A DNA stretch of 64,000 bases from Bathymodiolus brooksi (GCA_963680875.1 OY804585.1:24694186-24758185), one strand, 5' to 3'. Shown: positions 12,801 through 24,545, counted from the first letter of the stretch. Program-made: numbers and translations. The notes: generated by a model from the letters alone, not told the origin.

Positions 12801-15800
12801 ACTTTAAGTAGGTCGTTCTCATCTATAAAGTTAAAAACAGTAAGTAGCTGTAAACTGTTGTATAATAATAGGTCACGATGTTCACACATTACTTTAAGTT
12901 GGTCGTTCTCATCTATAAAGTTAAAAACAGTAAGTAGCTGTAAACTGTTGTATAATAATTGGTCACGATGTTCACACATTACTTTAAGTTGGTTGTTCTC
13001 ATTTATAAAGTTAAAAACAGTAAGTAGCTGTAAACTGTTGTATAATAATAGGTCACCATGTTCACACATTACTTTAAGTTGGTCGTTCTCGTCTATAAAG
13101 TTTAAAACAGTAAGTAGCTGTAAACTGTTGTATAATAATAGGTCACGATGTTCACACATTACTTTAAGTTGGTCGTTCTCGTCTATAAAGTTAAAACAGT
13201 AAGTAGCTGTAAACTGTTGTATAATAATAGGTCACCATGTTCACACATTACTTTAAGTTGGTCGTTCTCGTCTATAAAGTTTAAAACAGTAAGTAGCTGT
13301 AAACTGTTGTATAATAATAGGTCACGATGTTCACACATTACTTTAAGTTGGTCGTTCTCGTCTATAAAGTTAAAACAGTAAGTAGCTGTAAACTGTTGTA
13401 TAATAATAGGTCACGATGTGCACACATTACTTTAAGTAGGTCGTTCTCATCTATAAAGTTAAAAACAGTAAGTAGCTGTAAACTGTTGTATAATAATAGG
13501 TCACGATGTTCACACATTACTTTAAGTTGGTCGTTCTCATCTATAAAGTTAAAAACAGTAAGTAGCTGTAAACTGTTGTATAATAAAAGGTCACGATGTT
13601 CACACATTACTTCAAGTTGGTCGTTCTCATTTATAAAGTTAACAACAGTAAGTAGCTGTAAACTGTTGTATAATAATAGGTCACGATGTTCACACATTAC
13701 TTTAAGTTGGTTGTTCTCGTCTATAAAGTTAAAAACAGTAAGTAGCTGTAAACTGTTGTATAATAATAGGTCACGATGTTCACACATTAATTTAAATTGG
13801 TCGTTCTCATCTATAAAGCTAAAAACAGTAAGTAGCTGTAAACTGTTGTATAATAATAGGTCACGATGTTCACACATTACTTTAAGTTGGTCGTTCTCGT
13901 CTATAAAGTTAAAACAGTAAGTAGCTGTAAACTGTTGTATAATAATAGGTCACGATGTGCACACATTACTTTAAGTAGGTCGTTCTCATCTATAAAGTTA
14001 AAAACAGTAAGTAGCTGTAAACTGTTGTATAATAATAGGTCACGATGTTCACACATTACTTTAAGTTGGTCGTTCTCATCTATAAAGTTAACAACAGTAA
14101 GTAGCTGTAAACTGTTGTATAATAATAGGTCACGATGTTCACACATTACTTTAAGTTGGTCGTTCTCATTTATAAAGTTAAAAACAGTAAGTAGCTGTAA
14201 ACTATTGTATAATAATAGGTCACGATGTTCACACATTACTTTAAGTTGGTTGTTCTCGTCTATAAAGTTAAAAACAGTAAGTAGCTGTAAACTGTTGTAT
14301 AATAATAGGTCACGATGTTCACACATTACTTTAAATTGGTCGTTCTCATCTATAAAGTTAAAAACAGTAAGTAGCTGTAAACTGTTGTATAATAAAAGGT
14401 CACGATGTTCACACATTACTTTAAGTTGGTCGTTCTCGTCTATAAAGTTAAAAACAGTAAGTAGCTGTAAACTGTTGTATAAAAATAGGTCACGATGTTC
14501 ACACATTACTTTAAGTTGATCGTTCTCGTCTATAAAGTTAAAAACAGTAATTAGCTGTAAACTGTTGTATAATAATAGGTCACGATGTTCACACATTACT
14601 TTAAGTTGGTCGTTCTCATTCTTATAGTTAAAAATAGTAAGCAGCTGTAAACTGTTGTATAATAATAGGTCACGATGTTCACACATTACTTTAAGTTGGT
14701 CGTTCTCGTCTATAAAGCTAAAAACAGTAAGTAGCTGTAAACTGTTGTATAATAATAGGTCACGATGTTCACACATTACTTTAAGCTGGTCGTTCTCGTC
14801 TATAAAGTTAAAACAGTAAGTAGCTGTAAACTGTTGTATAATAATAGGTCACGATGTGCACACATTACTTTAAGTAGGTCGTTCTCATCTATAAAGTTAA
14901 AAACAGTAAGTAGCTGTAAACTGTTGTATAATAATAGGTCACGATGTTCACACATTACTTTAAGTTGGTCGTTCTCATCTATAAAGTTAAAAACAGTAAG
15001 TAGCTGTAAACTGTTGTATAATAATAGGTCACGATGTTCACACATTACTTTAAGTTGGTCGTTCTCATCTATAAAGTTAAAAACAGTAAGTAGCTGTAAA
15101 CTGTTGTATAATAATAGGTCACGATGTTCACACATTACTTTAAGTTTGTCGTTCTCGTCTATAAAGTTAAAACAGTAAGTAGCTGTAAACTGTTTTATAA
15201 TAATAGGTCACGATGTGCACACATTACTTTAAGTAGGTCGTTCTCATCTATAAAGTTAAAAACAGTAAGTAGTTGTAAACTGTTGTATAATAATAGGTCA
15301 CGATGTTCACACGTTACTTTAAGTTGGTCGTTCTCATCTATAAAGTTAAAAACAGTAAGTAGCTGTAAACTGTTGTATAATAATAGGTCACGATGTTCAC
15401 ACATTACTTTAAGTTGGTCGTTCTCATCTATAAAGTTAAAAACAGTAAGTAGCTGTAAACTGTTGTATAATAATAGGTCACGATGTTCACACATTACTTT
15501 AAGTTGGTCGTTCTCATCTATAAAGTTAAAAACAGTAAGTAGCTGTAAACTGTTGTATAATAATAGGTCACGATGTTCACACATTACTTTAAGTTGGTCG
15601 TTCTCATCTATAAAGTTAAAAACAGTAAGTAGCTGTAAACTGTTGTATAATAATAGGTCACGATGTTCACACATTACTTTAAGTTGGTCGTTCTCATTTA
15701 TAAAGTTAAAAACAGTAAGTAGCTGTAAACTGTTGTATAATAATAGGTCACGATGTTCACACATTACTTTAAGTTGGTTGTTCTCGTCTATAAAGCTAAA

Positions 15801-18800
15801 AACAGTAAGTAGCTGTAAACTGTTGTATAATAATAGGTCACGATGTTCACACATTACTTTATGCTGGTCGTTCTCGTCTATAAAGTTAAAACAGTAAGTA
15901 GCTGTAAACTGTTGTATAATAATAGGTCACGATGTGCACACATTACTTTAAGTAGGTCGTTCTCATCTATAAAGTTAAAAACAGTAAGTAGTTGTAAACT
16001 GTTGTATAATAATAGGTCACGATGTTCACACATTACTTTAAGTTGGTCATTCTCATCTATAAAGTTAAAAACAGTAAGTAGCTGTAAACTGTTGTATAAT
16101 AATAGGTCACGATGTTCACACATTACTTTAAGTTGGTCGTTCTCATCTATAAAGTTAAAAACAGTAAGTAGCTGTAAACTGTTGTATAATAATAGGTCAC
16201 GATGTTCACACATTACTTTAAGTTGGTCGTTCTCGTCTATAAAGTTAAAACAGTAAGTAGCTGTAAACTGTTTTATAATAATAGGTCACGATGTGCACAC
16301 ATTACTTTAAGTAGGTCGTTCTCATCTATAAAGTTAAAAACAGTAAGTAGTTGTAAACTGTTGTATAATAATAGGTCACGATGTTCACACGTTACTTTAA
16401 GTTGGTCGTTCTCATCTATAAAGTTAAAAACAGTAAGTAGCTGTAAACTGTTGTATAATAATAGGTCACGATGTTCACACATTACTTTAAGTTGGTCGTT
16501 CTCATCTATAAAGTTAAAAACAGTAAGTAGCTGTAAACTGTTGTATAATAATAGGTCACGATGTTCACACATTACTTTAAGTTGGTCGTTCTCATCTATA
16601 AAGTTAAAAACAGTAAGTAGCTGTAAACTGTTGTATAATAATAGGTCACGATGTTCACACATTACTTTAAGTTGGTCGTTCTCATCTATAAAGTTAAAAA
16701 CAGTAAGTAGCTGTAAACTGTTGTATAATAATAGGTCACGATGTTCACACATTACTTTAAGTTGGTCGTTCTCATTTATAAAGTTAAAAACAGTAAGTAG
16801 CTGTAAACTGTTGTATAATAATAGGTCACGATGTTCACACATTACTTTAAGTTGGTTGTTCTCGTCTATAAAGTTAAAAACAGTAAGTAGCTGTAAACTG
16901 TTGTATAATAATAGGTCACGATGTTCACACATTACTTTAAATTGGTCGTTCTCATCTATAAAGTTAAAAACAGTAAGTAGCTGTAAACTGTTGTATAATA
17001 AAAGGTCACGATGTTCACACATTACTTTAAGTTGGTCGTTCTCGTCTATAAAGTTAAAAACAGTAAGTAGCTGTAAACTGTTGTATAATAATAGGTCACG
17101 ATGTTCACACATTACTTTAAGTTGATCGTTCTCGTCTATAAAGTTAAAAACAGTAATTAGCTGTAAACTGTTGTATAATAATAGGTCACGATGTTCACAC
17201 ATTACTTTAAGTTGGTCGTTCTCATTTTTAAAGTTAAAAATAGTAAGTAGCTGTAAACTGTTGTATAATAATAGGTCATGATGTTCACACATTACTTTAA
17301 GTTGGTCGTTCTCGTCTCTAAAGTTAAAAACAGTAAGTAGCTGTAAACTGTTGTATAATAATAGGTCACGATGTTCACACATTACTTTAAGTTGGTCGTT
17401 CTCGTCTATAAAGTTAAAACAGTAAGTAGCTGTAAACTGTTGTATAATAATAGGTCACGATGTGCACACATTACTTTAAGTAGGTCGTTCTCATCTATAA
17501 AGTTAAAAACAGTAAGTAGTTGTAAACTGTTGTATAATAATAGGTCACGATGTTCACACTTTAATTTAAGTTGGTCGTTCTCATCTATAAAGTTAAAAAC
17601 AGTAAGTAGCTGTAAACTGTTGTATAATAATAGGTCACGATGTTCACACATTACTTTAAGTTGGTCGTTCTCATTTATAAAGTTAAAAACAGTAAGTAGC
17701 TGTAAACTGTTGTATAATAATAGGTCACGATGTTCACACATTACTTTAAGTTGGTCGTTCTCGTCTATAAGGTTAAAAACAGTAAGTAACTGTAAACTGT
17801 TGTATAATAATAGGTCACGATGTTCACACATTACTTTAAGTTGGTCGTTCTCATCTATAAAGTTAAAAACAGTAATTAGATGTAAACTGTTGTATAATAA
17901 TAGGTCACGATGTTCACACATTACTTTAAGTTGGTCGTTCTCATCTATAAAGTTAAAACAGTAAGTAGCTGTAAACTGTTGTATAATAATAGGTCACCAT
18001 GTTCACACATTACTTTAAGTTGGTCGTTCTCGTCTATAAAGTTAAAAACAGTAAGTAGCTGTAAACTGTTGTATAATAATAGGTCATGATGTTCACACAT
18101 TACTTTAAGTTGGTCGTTCTCGTCTATAAAGTTAAAAACAGTAAGTAGCTGTAAACTGTTGTATAATAATAGGTCACGATGTTCACACATTACTTTAAGT
18201 TGGTCGTTCTCGTCTATAAAGTTAAAACAGTAAGTAGCTGTAAACTGTTGTATAATAATAGGTCACGATGTGCACACATTACTTTAAGTAGGTCGTTCTC
18301 ATCTATAAAGTTAAAAACAGTAAGTAGCTGTAAACTGTTGTATAATAATAGGTCACGATGTTCACACATTACTTTAAATTGGTCGTTCTCATCTATAAAG
18401 TTAAAACAGTAAGTAGCTGTAAACTGTTGTATAATAATAGGTCACCATGTTCACACATTACTTTAAGTTGGTCGTTCTCGTCTATAAAGTTAAAAACAGT
18501 AAGTAGCTGTAAACTGTTGTATAATAATAGGTCATGATGTTCACACATTACTTTTAGTTGGTCGTTCTCGTCTATAAAGTTAAAAACAGTAAGTAGCTGT
18601 AAACTGTTGTATAATAATAGGTCACGATGTTCACACATTACTTTAAGTAGGTCGTTCTCGTCTATAAAGTTAAAACAGTAAGTAGCTGTAAACTGTTGTA
18701 TAATAATAGGTCACGATGTGCACACATTACTTTAAGTAGGTCGTTCTCATCTATAAAGTTAAAAACAGTAAGTAGCTGTAAACTGTTGTATAATAATAGG

Positions 18801-19688
18801 TCACGATGTTCACACATTACTTTAAGTTGGTCGTTCTCATCTATAAAGTTAAAACCAGTAAGTAGCTGTAAACTGTTGTATAATAATAGGTCACGATGTT
18901 CACACATTACTTTAAGTTGGTCGTTCTCATTTATAAAGTTAAAAACAGTAAGTAGCTGTAAACTGTTGTATAATAATAGGTCACGATGTTCACACATTAC
19001 TTTAAGTTGGTTGTTCTCGTCTATAAAGTTAAAAACAGTAAGTAGCTGTAAACTGTTGTATAATAATAGGTCACGATGTTCACACATTACTTTAAATTGG
19101 TCGTTCTCATCTATAAAGTTAAAAACAGTAAGTAGCTGTAAACTGTTGTATAATAATAGGTCACGATGTTCACACATTACTTTAAGTTTGTCGTTCTCGT
19201 CTATAAAGTTACAAACAGTAAGTAGCTGTAAGCTGTTGTATAATAATAGGTCACGATGTTCACACATTACTTTAAGTTGATCGTTCTCGTCTATAAAGTT
19301 AAAAACAGTAATTAGCTGTAAACTGTTGTATAATAATAGGTCACGATGTTCACACATTACTTTAAGTTGGTCGTTCTCATCTATAAAGTTGAAAATAGTA
19401 AGTAGCTGTAAATTGTTGTATAATAAAAGGTCACGATGTTCACACATTACTTTAAGTTGGTCGTTCTCGTCTATAAAGTTAAAAACAGTAAGTAGCTGTA
19501 AACTGTTGTATAATAATAGGTCACGATGTTCACACATTACTTTAAGTTGGTCGTTCTCGTCTATAAAGTTAAAAACAGTAAGTAGCTGTAAACTGTTGTA
19601 TAATAATAGGTCACGATGTTCACACATTACTTTAAGTTGGTAGTTCTCATCTATAAAGTTAGAAACAGTAAGTAGCTGTAAACTGTTT
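3871..19688. repeat. 90-bp satellite array, about 176 units (15.8 kb)
   Basis: The unit is 90 bp: aactgttgtataataatagg, tcacgatgttcacacattac, tttaagttggtcgttctcat, ctataaagttaaaaacagta, agtagctgta. An 89-bp variant (aaaacag instead of aaaaacag) recurs regularly and shifts the frame. Diagnostic variants (gtgcac, attt, ttgttc, aaaagg) recur in the same order, which shows higher-order repeats. Open frames of up to 369 codons on both strands arise only because 90 is a multiple of 3. The array starts sharply after 'cagttttcat' and ends sharply at 'aactgttt'. It lies wholly in an intron of the SH3 gene. No relation to a named satellite is claimed. Confidence 0.97.
9075..12520. repeat. Higher-order repeat: two consecutive 1,705-bp blocks
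   Basis: The segments beginning near 9075 and 10780 are identical or almost identical over about 1.7 kb (19 units, five of them 89 bp long: 19 x 90 - 5 = 1705). The same order of variant units is seen at offset 1705 throughout. They diverge at a unit near 10817/12522, where one copy has gttcac and the other gtgcac. Shorter blocks repeat with other offsets (about 1,078 bp between 15124 and 16202; about 4,309 bp between 8120 and 12429). Confidence 0.85.
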
Positions 19689-19825
19689 ACTATTAAAATT
19701 TTCCTAAAATATTTTGCTGAAATTCAATTGCTACATTTTCATGACTAATTTTTTTTATTGACATTTGTCTATATTGCGGCCAGTCAGGGAGAATACAAGA
19801 TTATCAAATTTTCTTAGTTTTAGGC

Positions 19826-19880
19826 ATGATATAGCTGAAATATTGTTGAAAGTGGCGTTAAACACCATAAACCAAACCAA
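19826..19880 (+). mobile_element. SINE tail fragment
   Basis: The stretch 'atgatatagctgaaatattg' followed by 'ttgaaagtggcgttaaacacc' matches the 3' tail of SINE family A (29060-29100). The head is absent. It ends in an A/C-rich ccaaa microrepeat. Confidence 0.6.
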
Positions 19881-19940
19881 ACCAAACCTTAGTTTTAGGC
19901 CTCTTCAATATTAACAATGAATTGCTAAGCTGAAAACAAT

Positions 19941-20124
19941 GCACAGTAGTCTGTATATTAAAGAGCCACCCCTTCTGCAATTTAAAAGCGACCTTATAGG
20001 AGGGGTTGCTTCTCTTAAGATGGAAATTTAGCAATATTTTACTACCACAGTGCATCTGAAATCTGGCCTTATAAGTAAGGTGGCCTTTGGTGGGAGTTAC
20101 CTTATAAGAGGGAGAACTACAGTA
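19941..20124 (-). mobile_element. Inverted, short relative of the 1235-3790 TIR element
   Basis: The left end has ACAGTAGT (19943-19950) and the right end CTCCC-like 'gggagaactacagta'. On the minus strand it carries 'ataaggccagatttcagatg' and 'cact', the same as the right shoulder of the element at about 3670-3695. So the two ends of the intronic repeat block carry the same family in opposite orientation. It has no minisatellite expansion. Confidence 0.5.
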
Positions 20125-20225
20125 ACTTCATTATGAACCCAAAAATATTTTCACTTATTTAAGTTTTGTTGTGTAGATTTGATTTATTTACCCCTCAATA
20201 ATTCTACTATTTTTTTTTCTTACAG

Positions 20226-20500
20226 CTACTCAAGGATTTGTTCCAAAAACAGTATTAAAACTTTATAGTGAAGTAACTACAGGCTCTGCTCAAAATATAT
20301 ACCCTTCAGTGGATAAAACTGTTTCACTATCTGATGTTGCAAATAATGTGATTGATGAAAAGTCTCCAATGTCTGCCCCACTTATAGCAATAACAGATTC
20401 TTCCAATGATGCAATGTCAACCAATCAAATTGAAGATGATGAGGATGAATTAGATTTTGCTTTATATGAAGATATGTGTCCAAATATTTCATCAGAAGAG
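20226..20500 (+). CDS. DNMBP/ARHGEF37/38-like scaffold protein, exon ending SH3-1 and acidic linker
   Basis: This 275-nt exon enters in phase 1 and leaves in phase 0 (acceptor tttcttacag, donor gtatgt at 20501). It starts with ATQGFVPKTVLKLY, the last strand and 3-10 helix of the SH3 begun at 987-1185. It continues as a low-complexity, serine- and acid-rich linker with NQIEDDEDELDFALYEDM, typical of disordered inter-SH3 linkers. It ends ...NISSEE. The phase matches the microexon at 22074 and also the last exon at 23527, so the microexon may be optional. Confidence 0.72.
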
Positions 20501-20748
20501 GTATGTTTTCTTAACTTTTTACCAATACATGTACTTCACTTTCTAAATAATGTAATTTAGCAAAAACTAAGGTCAAAGTCAGGATAATGTGAACAAGTGG
20601 TGCAACGATCCTATATATGCAGATTGTTGTCAACTAGAACTAGAGAAATCCAACTCAGCGACTTGTTGCCATAATCTACATATATTAAAAATAGTTCACT
20701 TCGTGTTAAACAACAATCGCTCATCCATGCCCATTATCTATAGGTATA

Positions 20749-21092
20749 AAGGTGGGTTTATACTCCGGGTGCGATAGCGATGCGACGGATTTGCTATGTC
20801 GCTTTCAACATCGCTACCCCATCGCAGCGACAACGCACGTCATCGCTGACCATCGCTAGCGAAAATTTTCGTCGTAAGAATCAAGTTGAAATTTAACTTT
20901 TTAGCGATATCACCACCGTCGCTGAGTAATTGTCATCTGAAATCATAAAAAAATATTATCAAAATCACTAGGCCACACGAACTAAAAACGATAGTATAGA
21001 GACGCGACAAAAAAGCAATGGTTATGCAATAGTATCGCTTCTCCATCGTTACAATTTTATTGCTCGTCGCACCCGGAGTATAAATCCACCTT
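20749..21092. mobile_element. MITE with 26-bp TIRs, 344 bp
   Basis: The ends are AAGGTGGGTTTATACTCC (then GGGTGCGA) and the inverse with one mismatch (...TCGCACCCGGAGTATAAATCC). The interior is rich in TCGC/GCGA motifs and has no coding capacity. It lies in an intron of the SH3 gene. Confidence 0.8.
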
Positions 21093-21458
21093 AAGTAGTT
21101 GACCTCTGAATTTTTTACCAGTTACTTCTTGCCGGAGTTCCTAGATGCAGAACTTGTCTGATCATGTTATATTCCTTTTCAGAGTGTCAAGTGTTATGCA
21201 TGTATTTGAAACGTGAAACATGAATTAGATAACAATTAACTTTGTTTGGCTTCTAGAAGGTTAAAAAGTGTATTTCCACATGTTTTTGATGAATCTGTAT
21301 GATGTCATCAGTACTACAGCCTTAGTTAACTTTTTTAATGGTTTCTTAAAGCCAAACTGTCACTATTTTGATAATAGTGTACAATGAAATAGTTCCTCTA
21401 TTATTAATTGACTTTTTAGTACAAGATCCAAAAATTTTTCTCAAGTCTTAAGATAGTT

Positions 21459-21975
21459 ATGTCTCCCCTTCGAACGAAAGGAGACATATTGTTTTAGTAT
21501 GATCTTTTTTTCCGATTCTTCTTCTTCTTCTTCTCCTCCTCCTGCTGCTGCTGCTGCTGTTCTCGAAGATTGTCCGGACCATAACTTTTTTGTCTTTCGA
21601 GATAGGTCAATGATATTTGGTATGTGGGTGCATGACCATAAGGTGGTGTGTCACGTACCGTAATGACCTTTGTTGGACCTTGACCTTTGACCTTAAGGTC
21701 AAATATTTGTTTTTTAAATAGTATTTTCTTGTCCGGGCCATAACATTTTTGTCTTTCGAGATAGGTCAATGGTAATTGGTATGTGGGTGCATAAGCAAAA
21801 GGTGGTGTGTCGCGTACCATAATGACCTTCGTGGGACCTTGACATTTGACCAAAAGGTCAAATAATGTTTTTTAAATAGTATCATTCAACTCATAATGTG
21901 CAACTTATTGTTGTACAGATGGCCACATTAAGGGGAGACATAAGTTTTAGGTATCTAAAACAGTTCTTCCTAGTT
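21459..21975. mobile_element. CTCCCCTT-family interspersed repeat
   Basis: It begins atgtctccccttcgaacgaa and contains two internal ~150-bp tandem segments (each 'gtctttcgagataggtcaat', 'tgtgggtgca', 'gtaccgtaatgacc', 'ttgaccttTGACC'). It ends '...aaggggagacataagtttta' and 'ggtatctaaaacagttcttc' then 'ctagtt'. A second long copy is at 53886-54533 and bare 3' ends are at about 28346-28408 and 34545-34606. It includes a (CTT)n/(CTG)n microsatellite at about 21520-21560. Confidence 0.75.
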
Positions 21976-22073
21976 GGCATTTGAAATTAGTCTTTAATTA
22001 TCTGTACATCATATATTATGATGAAATTTGTGTATTTCATATAAATAAGTACATGTATTCATACACATTTCAG

Positions 22074-22094
22074 CCATATTTACCAGTTAAACAG
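22074..22094 (+). CDS. Candidate 21-nt microexon of the SH3 gene (PYLPVKQ)
   Basis: The stretch ccatatttaccagttaaaca + g is flanked by acatttcag on the left and a perfect donor, CAG|GTAAGT, on the right. It is exactly 7 codons, phase 0 on both sides, so it can be included or skipped without changing the frame between ...NISSEE (20500) and FYYALYAF (23527). The sequence PYLPVK is proline-containing and sits just before the last SH3. Evidence is splice signals and phase only; RNA support is needed. Confidence 0.5.
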
Positions 22095-22264
22095 GTAAGT
22101 TACCATGACTACAGGAAGACATTTAATTTACTTGTAATGTATGACAAGTTGTTGAGTTACTGACAATTTACTTTATATTAATTTACATGTAATTTGTTTA
22201 AATAAAAAACTCGCATATTGTATAATAAGCAAAAATAAAGAATAAACATTTCTTTGATGCAAGG

Positions 22265-22358
22265 TACAGCTAACCCGAATAATCCAGTCGCTATATCACG
22301 CTTTGCTATATCCAGCGATAGTGCCGACAGAGGGCGCAGTATTATTCGAGTTAGGGTA
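22265..22358. mobile_element. Small MITE, 94 bp
   Basis: The inverted ends are TACAGCTAACCCGAATAAT and ATTATTCGAGTTAGGGTA, with a flanking TA. The interior carries a second inverted pair (cgctatat / atatccagcg). Non-coding. Confidence 0.55.
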
Positions 22359-23526
22359 CAGCCCGCTCCAATAAACCTTTTGTACATTACCAATTTGATT
22401 CTAAAAATTGTGTGTTTTTATGCATAATCTAGTTATCACTGTTATGACAGGTAAAATGGTACCCTGTCTAGCAAGAGCAATAGAAAGGACAACGATTTTG
22501 AATATAATTTGCAGATATTTAAATCTCGTAAAAAATCAGAGGATGATTTTAGAGCAAATAGACAATTTACAAGTTGTTACAACATTAAAAGTTTGAATAT
22601 GGGAAAAGATATATGTTATTTTCATTGAACTTTGCATGAAGGGGGATCCCCTTGCCCACCTTAAAGGGAAATAACTCCTGTAAAACACGTAATTTTAGAA
22701 TCAAAGCCGGAAATATGCAAATGGTCTATTGGACATTTGCTAGTTGCACAGGACAAATCAAACACACAACTCTCCTTTAATGAGGGGACATTTTATGGGT
22801 GTGTTTAGATAATGCCGCTTAATAAGGCAAAACCTTCCCAATCCATCAATCTTATATCCTTTTTCCATATCCCATCCCGGCACCGCCATTTACCCACCAT
22901 ACATAATGTATTGTTTGAAAACGTGTTCTGTTCATGAATTTAGCTGAAATTCTGTTCATTTGATATTAAACAACAAATATTCAATCAGTCAATGAATATT
23001 CAGTAATTATTAGTGCTTGCAAGAAAACATTATTATTAAATTATAAAATTGTTGATAGACCATCAAATTATATTGGTCAGGGTGCAATTTTGAGTATTTT
23101 TTATGTTTCCATCACATATCCCAATAGTATTGTTGGCAACATTAATAAAAGATATTAAACATGGGGTCAAAACCTCAGTCAGGTATGTTTACTTATTTAA
23201 AGTAAACTGTGATACTGTGGAATTCTGGTCTAATGCATACTATACAGTAATGTCTCCACGGTCATCTTACAAGGTAAATGTAATTTTGACTCTGACATGA
23301 ACAAATGGAATACCATCAGTAAAGATTTGATGCACGAAATTACCCACAATGCAATAGATTTTTAAAAATCTCTCAAAGATTTGAGGTGAGATTGATAGTT
23401 TTGTTGATATTGGTGGAATTAATGACCATCACTATTTAAACTTTGTTCATAATTAATCAAAATATTTTACTTTACAATTCATTTTGAAATAACATTATTA
23501 ACTGTATTATCATTTTATTGTTTCAG

Positions 23527-23706
23527 TTTTACTACGCATTGTATGCATTTACAGCCAGAAACAACAACGAAATAACATTATTTGATGGTCAGGAGATAAC
23601 TGTATTAATAAAACATGACCAAGAAAATAACACTGAATGGTGGTATGTTGATGCTGATGGGGTCAAAGGTTATGCACCAGCTAATTTTCTTCAGCCAATA
23701 GGATGA
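23527..23706 (+). CDS. DNMBP/ARHGEF37/38-like scaffold protein, last exon: C-terminal SH3 domain
   Basis: This is the terminal exon (acceptor tgtttcag at 23526, stop TGA 23704-23706), 59 codons, almost exactly one SH3 domain. It shows YYALYAFTARNNNEITLFDG (ALYDY and RT-loop region with acidic residues), EWWYVDADG (the ligand-binding Trp pair) and KGYAPANFLQ (G-Y-P-N-Y/F motif). The protein ends three residues later at PIG. A C-terminal SH3 preceded by an acidic linker and a degenerate SH3 is the tail layout of the DNMBP/ARHGEF37/38 group; in DNMBP the last SH3 binds actin-regulatory proteins (N-WASP/Mena type, established for vertebrate Tuba). The gene's GEF and BAR parts are outside the window. 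Confidence 0.78.
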   Translation, partial: FYYALYAFTARNNNEITLFDGQEITVLIKHDQENNTEWWYVDADGVKGYAPANFLQPIG

Positions 23707-24195
23707 GAGGATATCATACCATCAGCCAATGAGACTACAGGGTATAATTTAACACTGAAATAATCATTACTAACGATATAAAAGATGAAATGCAAAGACT
23801 ATCATTGGGTTAAAATGATGTGTTTTACTGATATGAAATTACAGGAGTCAACTGTAGTAGATTTCTGAACATATATTTGTTCTGCCTGGTATTTTTTCCT
23901 TTAGATATTTTTATTACAAACAACTCCATAGTATTTCTTCTTTGAGGAACTAATAGTCTGTACTGATAACTGTTAATTCCGCCAATAATATAAATATTGT
24001 AATATTTTTTCTGTTGGAATAGATATAATGTAATATTTGTTTCAGTTTGAACAAATGCTATGGGGGAAATTATATCTCATCACAGATAGTATTAGACTGT
24101 ATACAAAACATGAAATCAGTGATGATGAAACACATTTAATATTCAAATATGAATGCTGCATATTGTAATTATTACATCATCTAACGTTATGGACA

Positions 24196-24437
24196 CGTTC
24201 AAGGGTCCAGGTCATATTTTAGTAGCCAGCTTGGGAACTATCTAGAAATGTTCAAGGGTCCAGGTCATATTTTAGTAGCCAGCTTGGGAACTATCTAGAA
24301 ATGTTCAAAGGTCACAGGTCATATTTTAGTAGCCAGCTTGGGAACTATCTAGAAATGTTCAAGGGTCACAGGTCATATTTCAGTAGCCAGCTTGGGAACT
24401 ATCTAGAAATGTTCAAGGGTCACAGGTCATATTTTAG
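24196..24437. repeat. 53-bp tandem repeat, about 4.5 units
   Basis: The unit is 'atgttcaagggtccaggtca' + 'tattttagtagccagcttgg' + 'gaactatctagaa', repeated with small changes (ggtcacaggtc in later units). It lies 0.5 kb after the SH3 gene's stop, probably in its 3' UTR. Confidence 0.9.
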
Positions 24438-24545
24438 TGGTCTTAGGTGACTGAGTCACTGTTAAGTTTGATCCCTGCTTTTGCAAGTGGTTTTATAGCA
24501 AGTGCTTTTTTTTCCTTTACTGCTTTGAGATAATATACTATATAT

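Larger units (their letters stand above)
1186..20225 (+). other. 19,040-bp phase-1 intron splitting the first SH3 domain
   Basis: The intron runs from gtatgt at 1186 to ttacag at 20225. Both flanking exons read through in one frame when joined and restore the SH3 domain. About 18.3 kb of it is repeat: the 33-bp minisatellite element (1235-3790) and the 90-bp satellite (3871-19688), followed by a SINE tail and an inverted relative of the first element. Confidence 0.75.

Noticed and set aside
3871..19688. Long open frames on both strands (up to 369 codons) with 30-residue repeats
   Set aside because: They exist only because the 90-bp unit is a multiple of three and the consensus has no stop in several frames; 89-bp units break each frame, and there is no start or splice context.
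3871..19688. CRISPR-like regular repeat array
   Set aside because: Units are contiguous with no unique spacers, the genome is eukaryotic, and no cas-like genes are present.
21494..21853. Minus-strand frame with Gln/Lys runs in the CTCCCCTT repeat
   Set aside because: Made of a (CTT)n/(CTG)n microsatellite and tandem repeat segments; a similar frame in the 53886 copy is broken.
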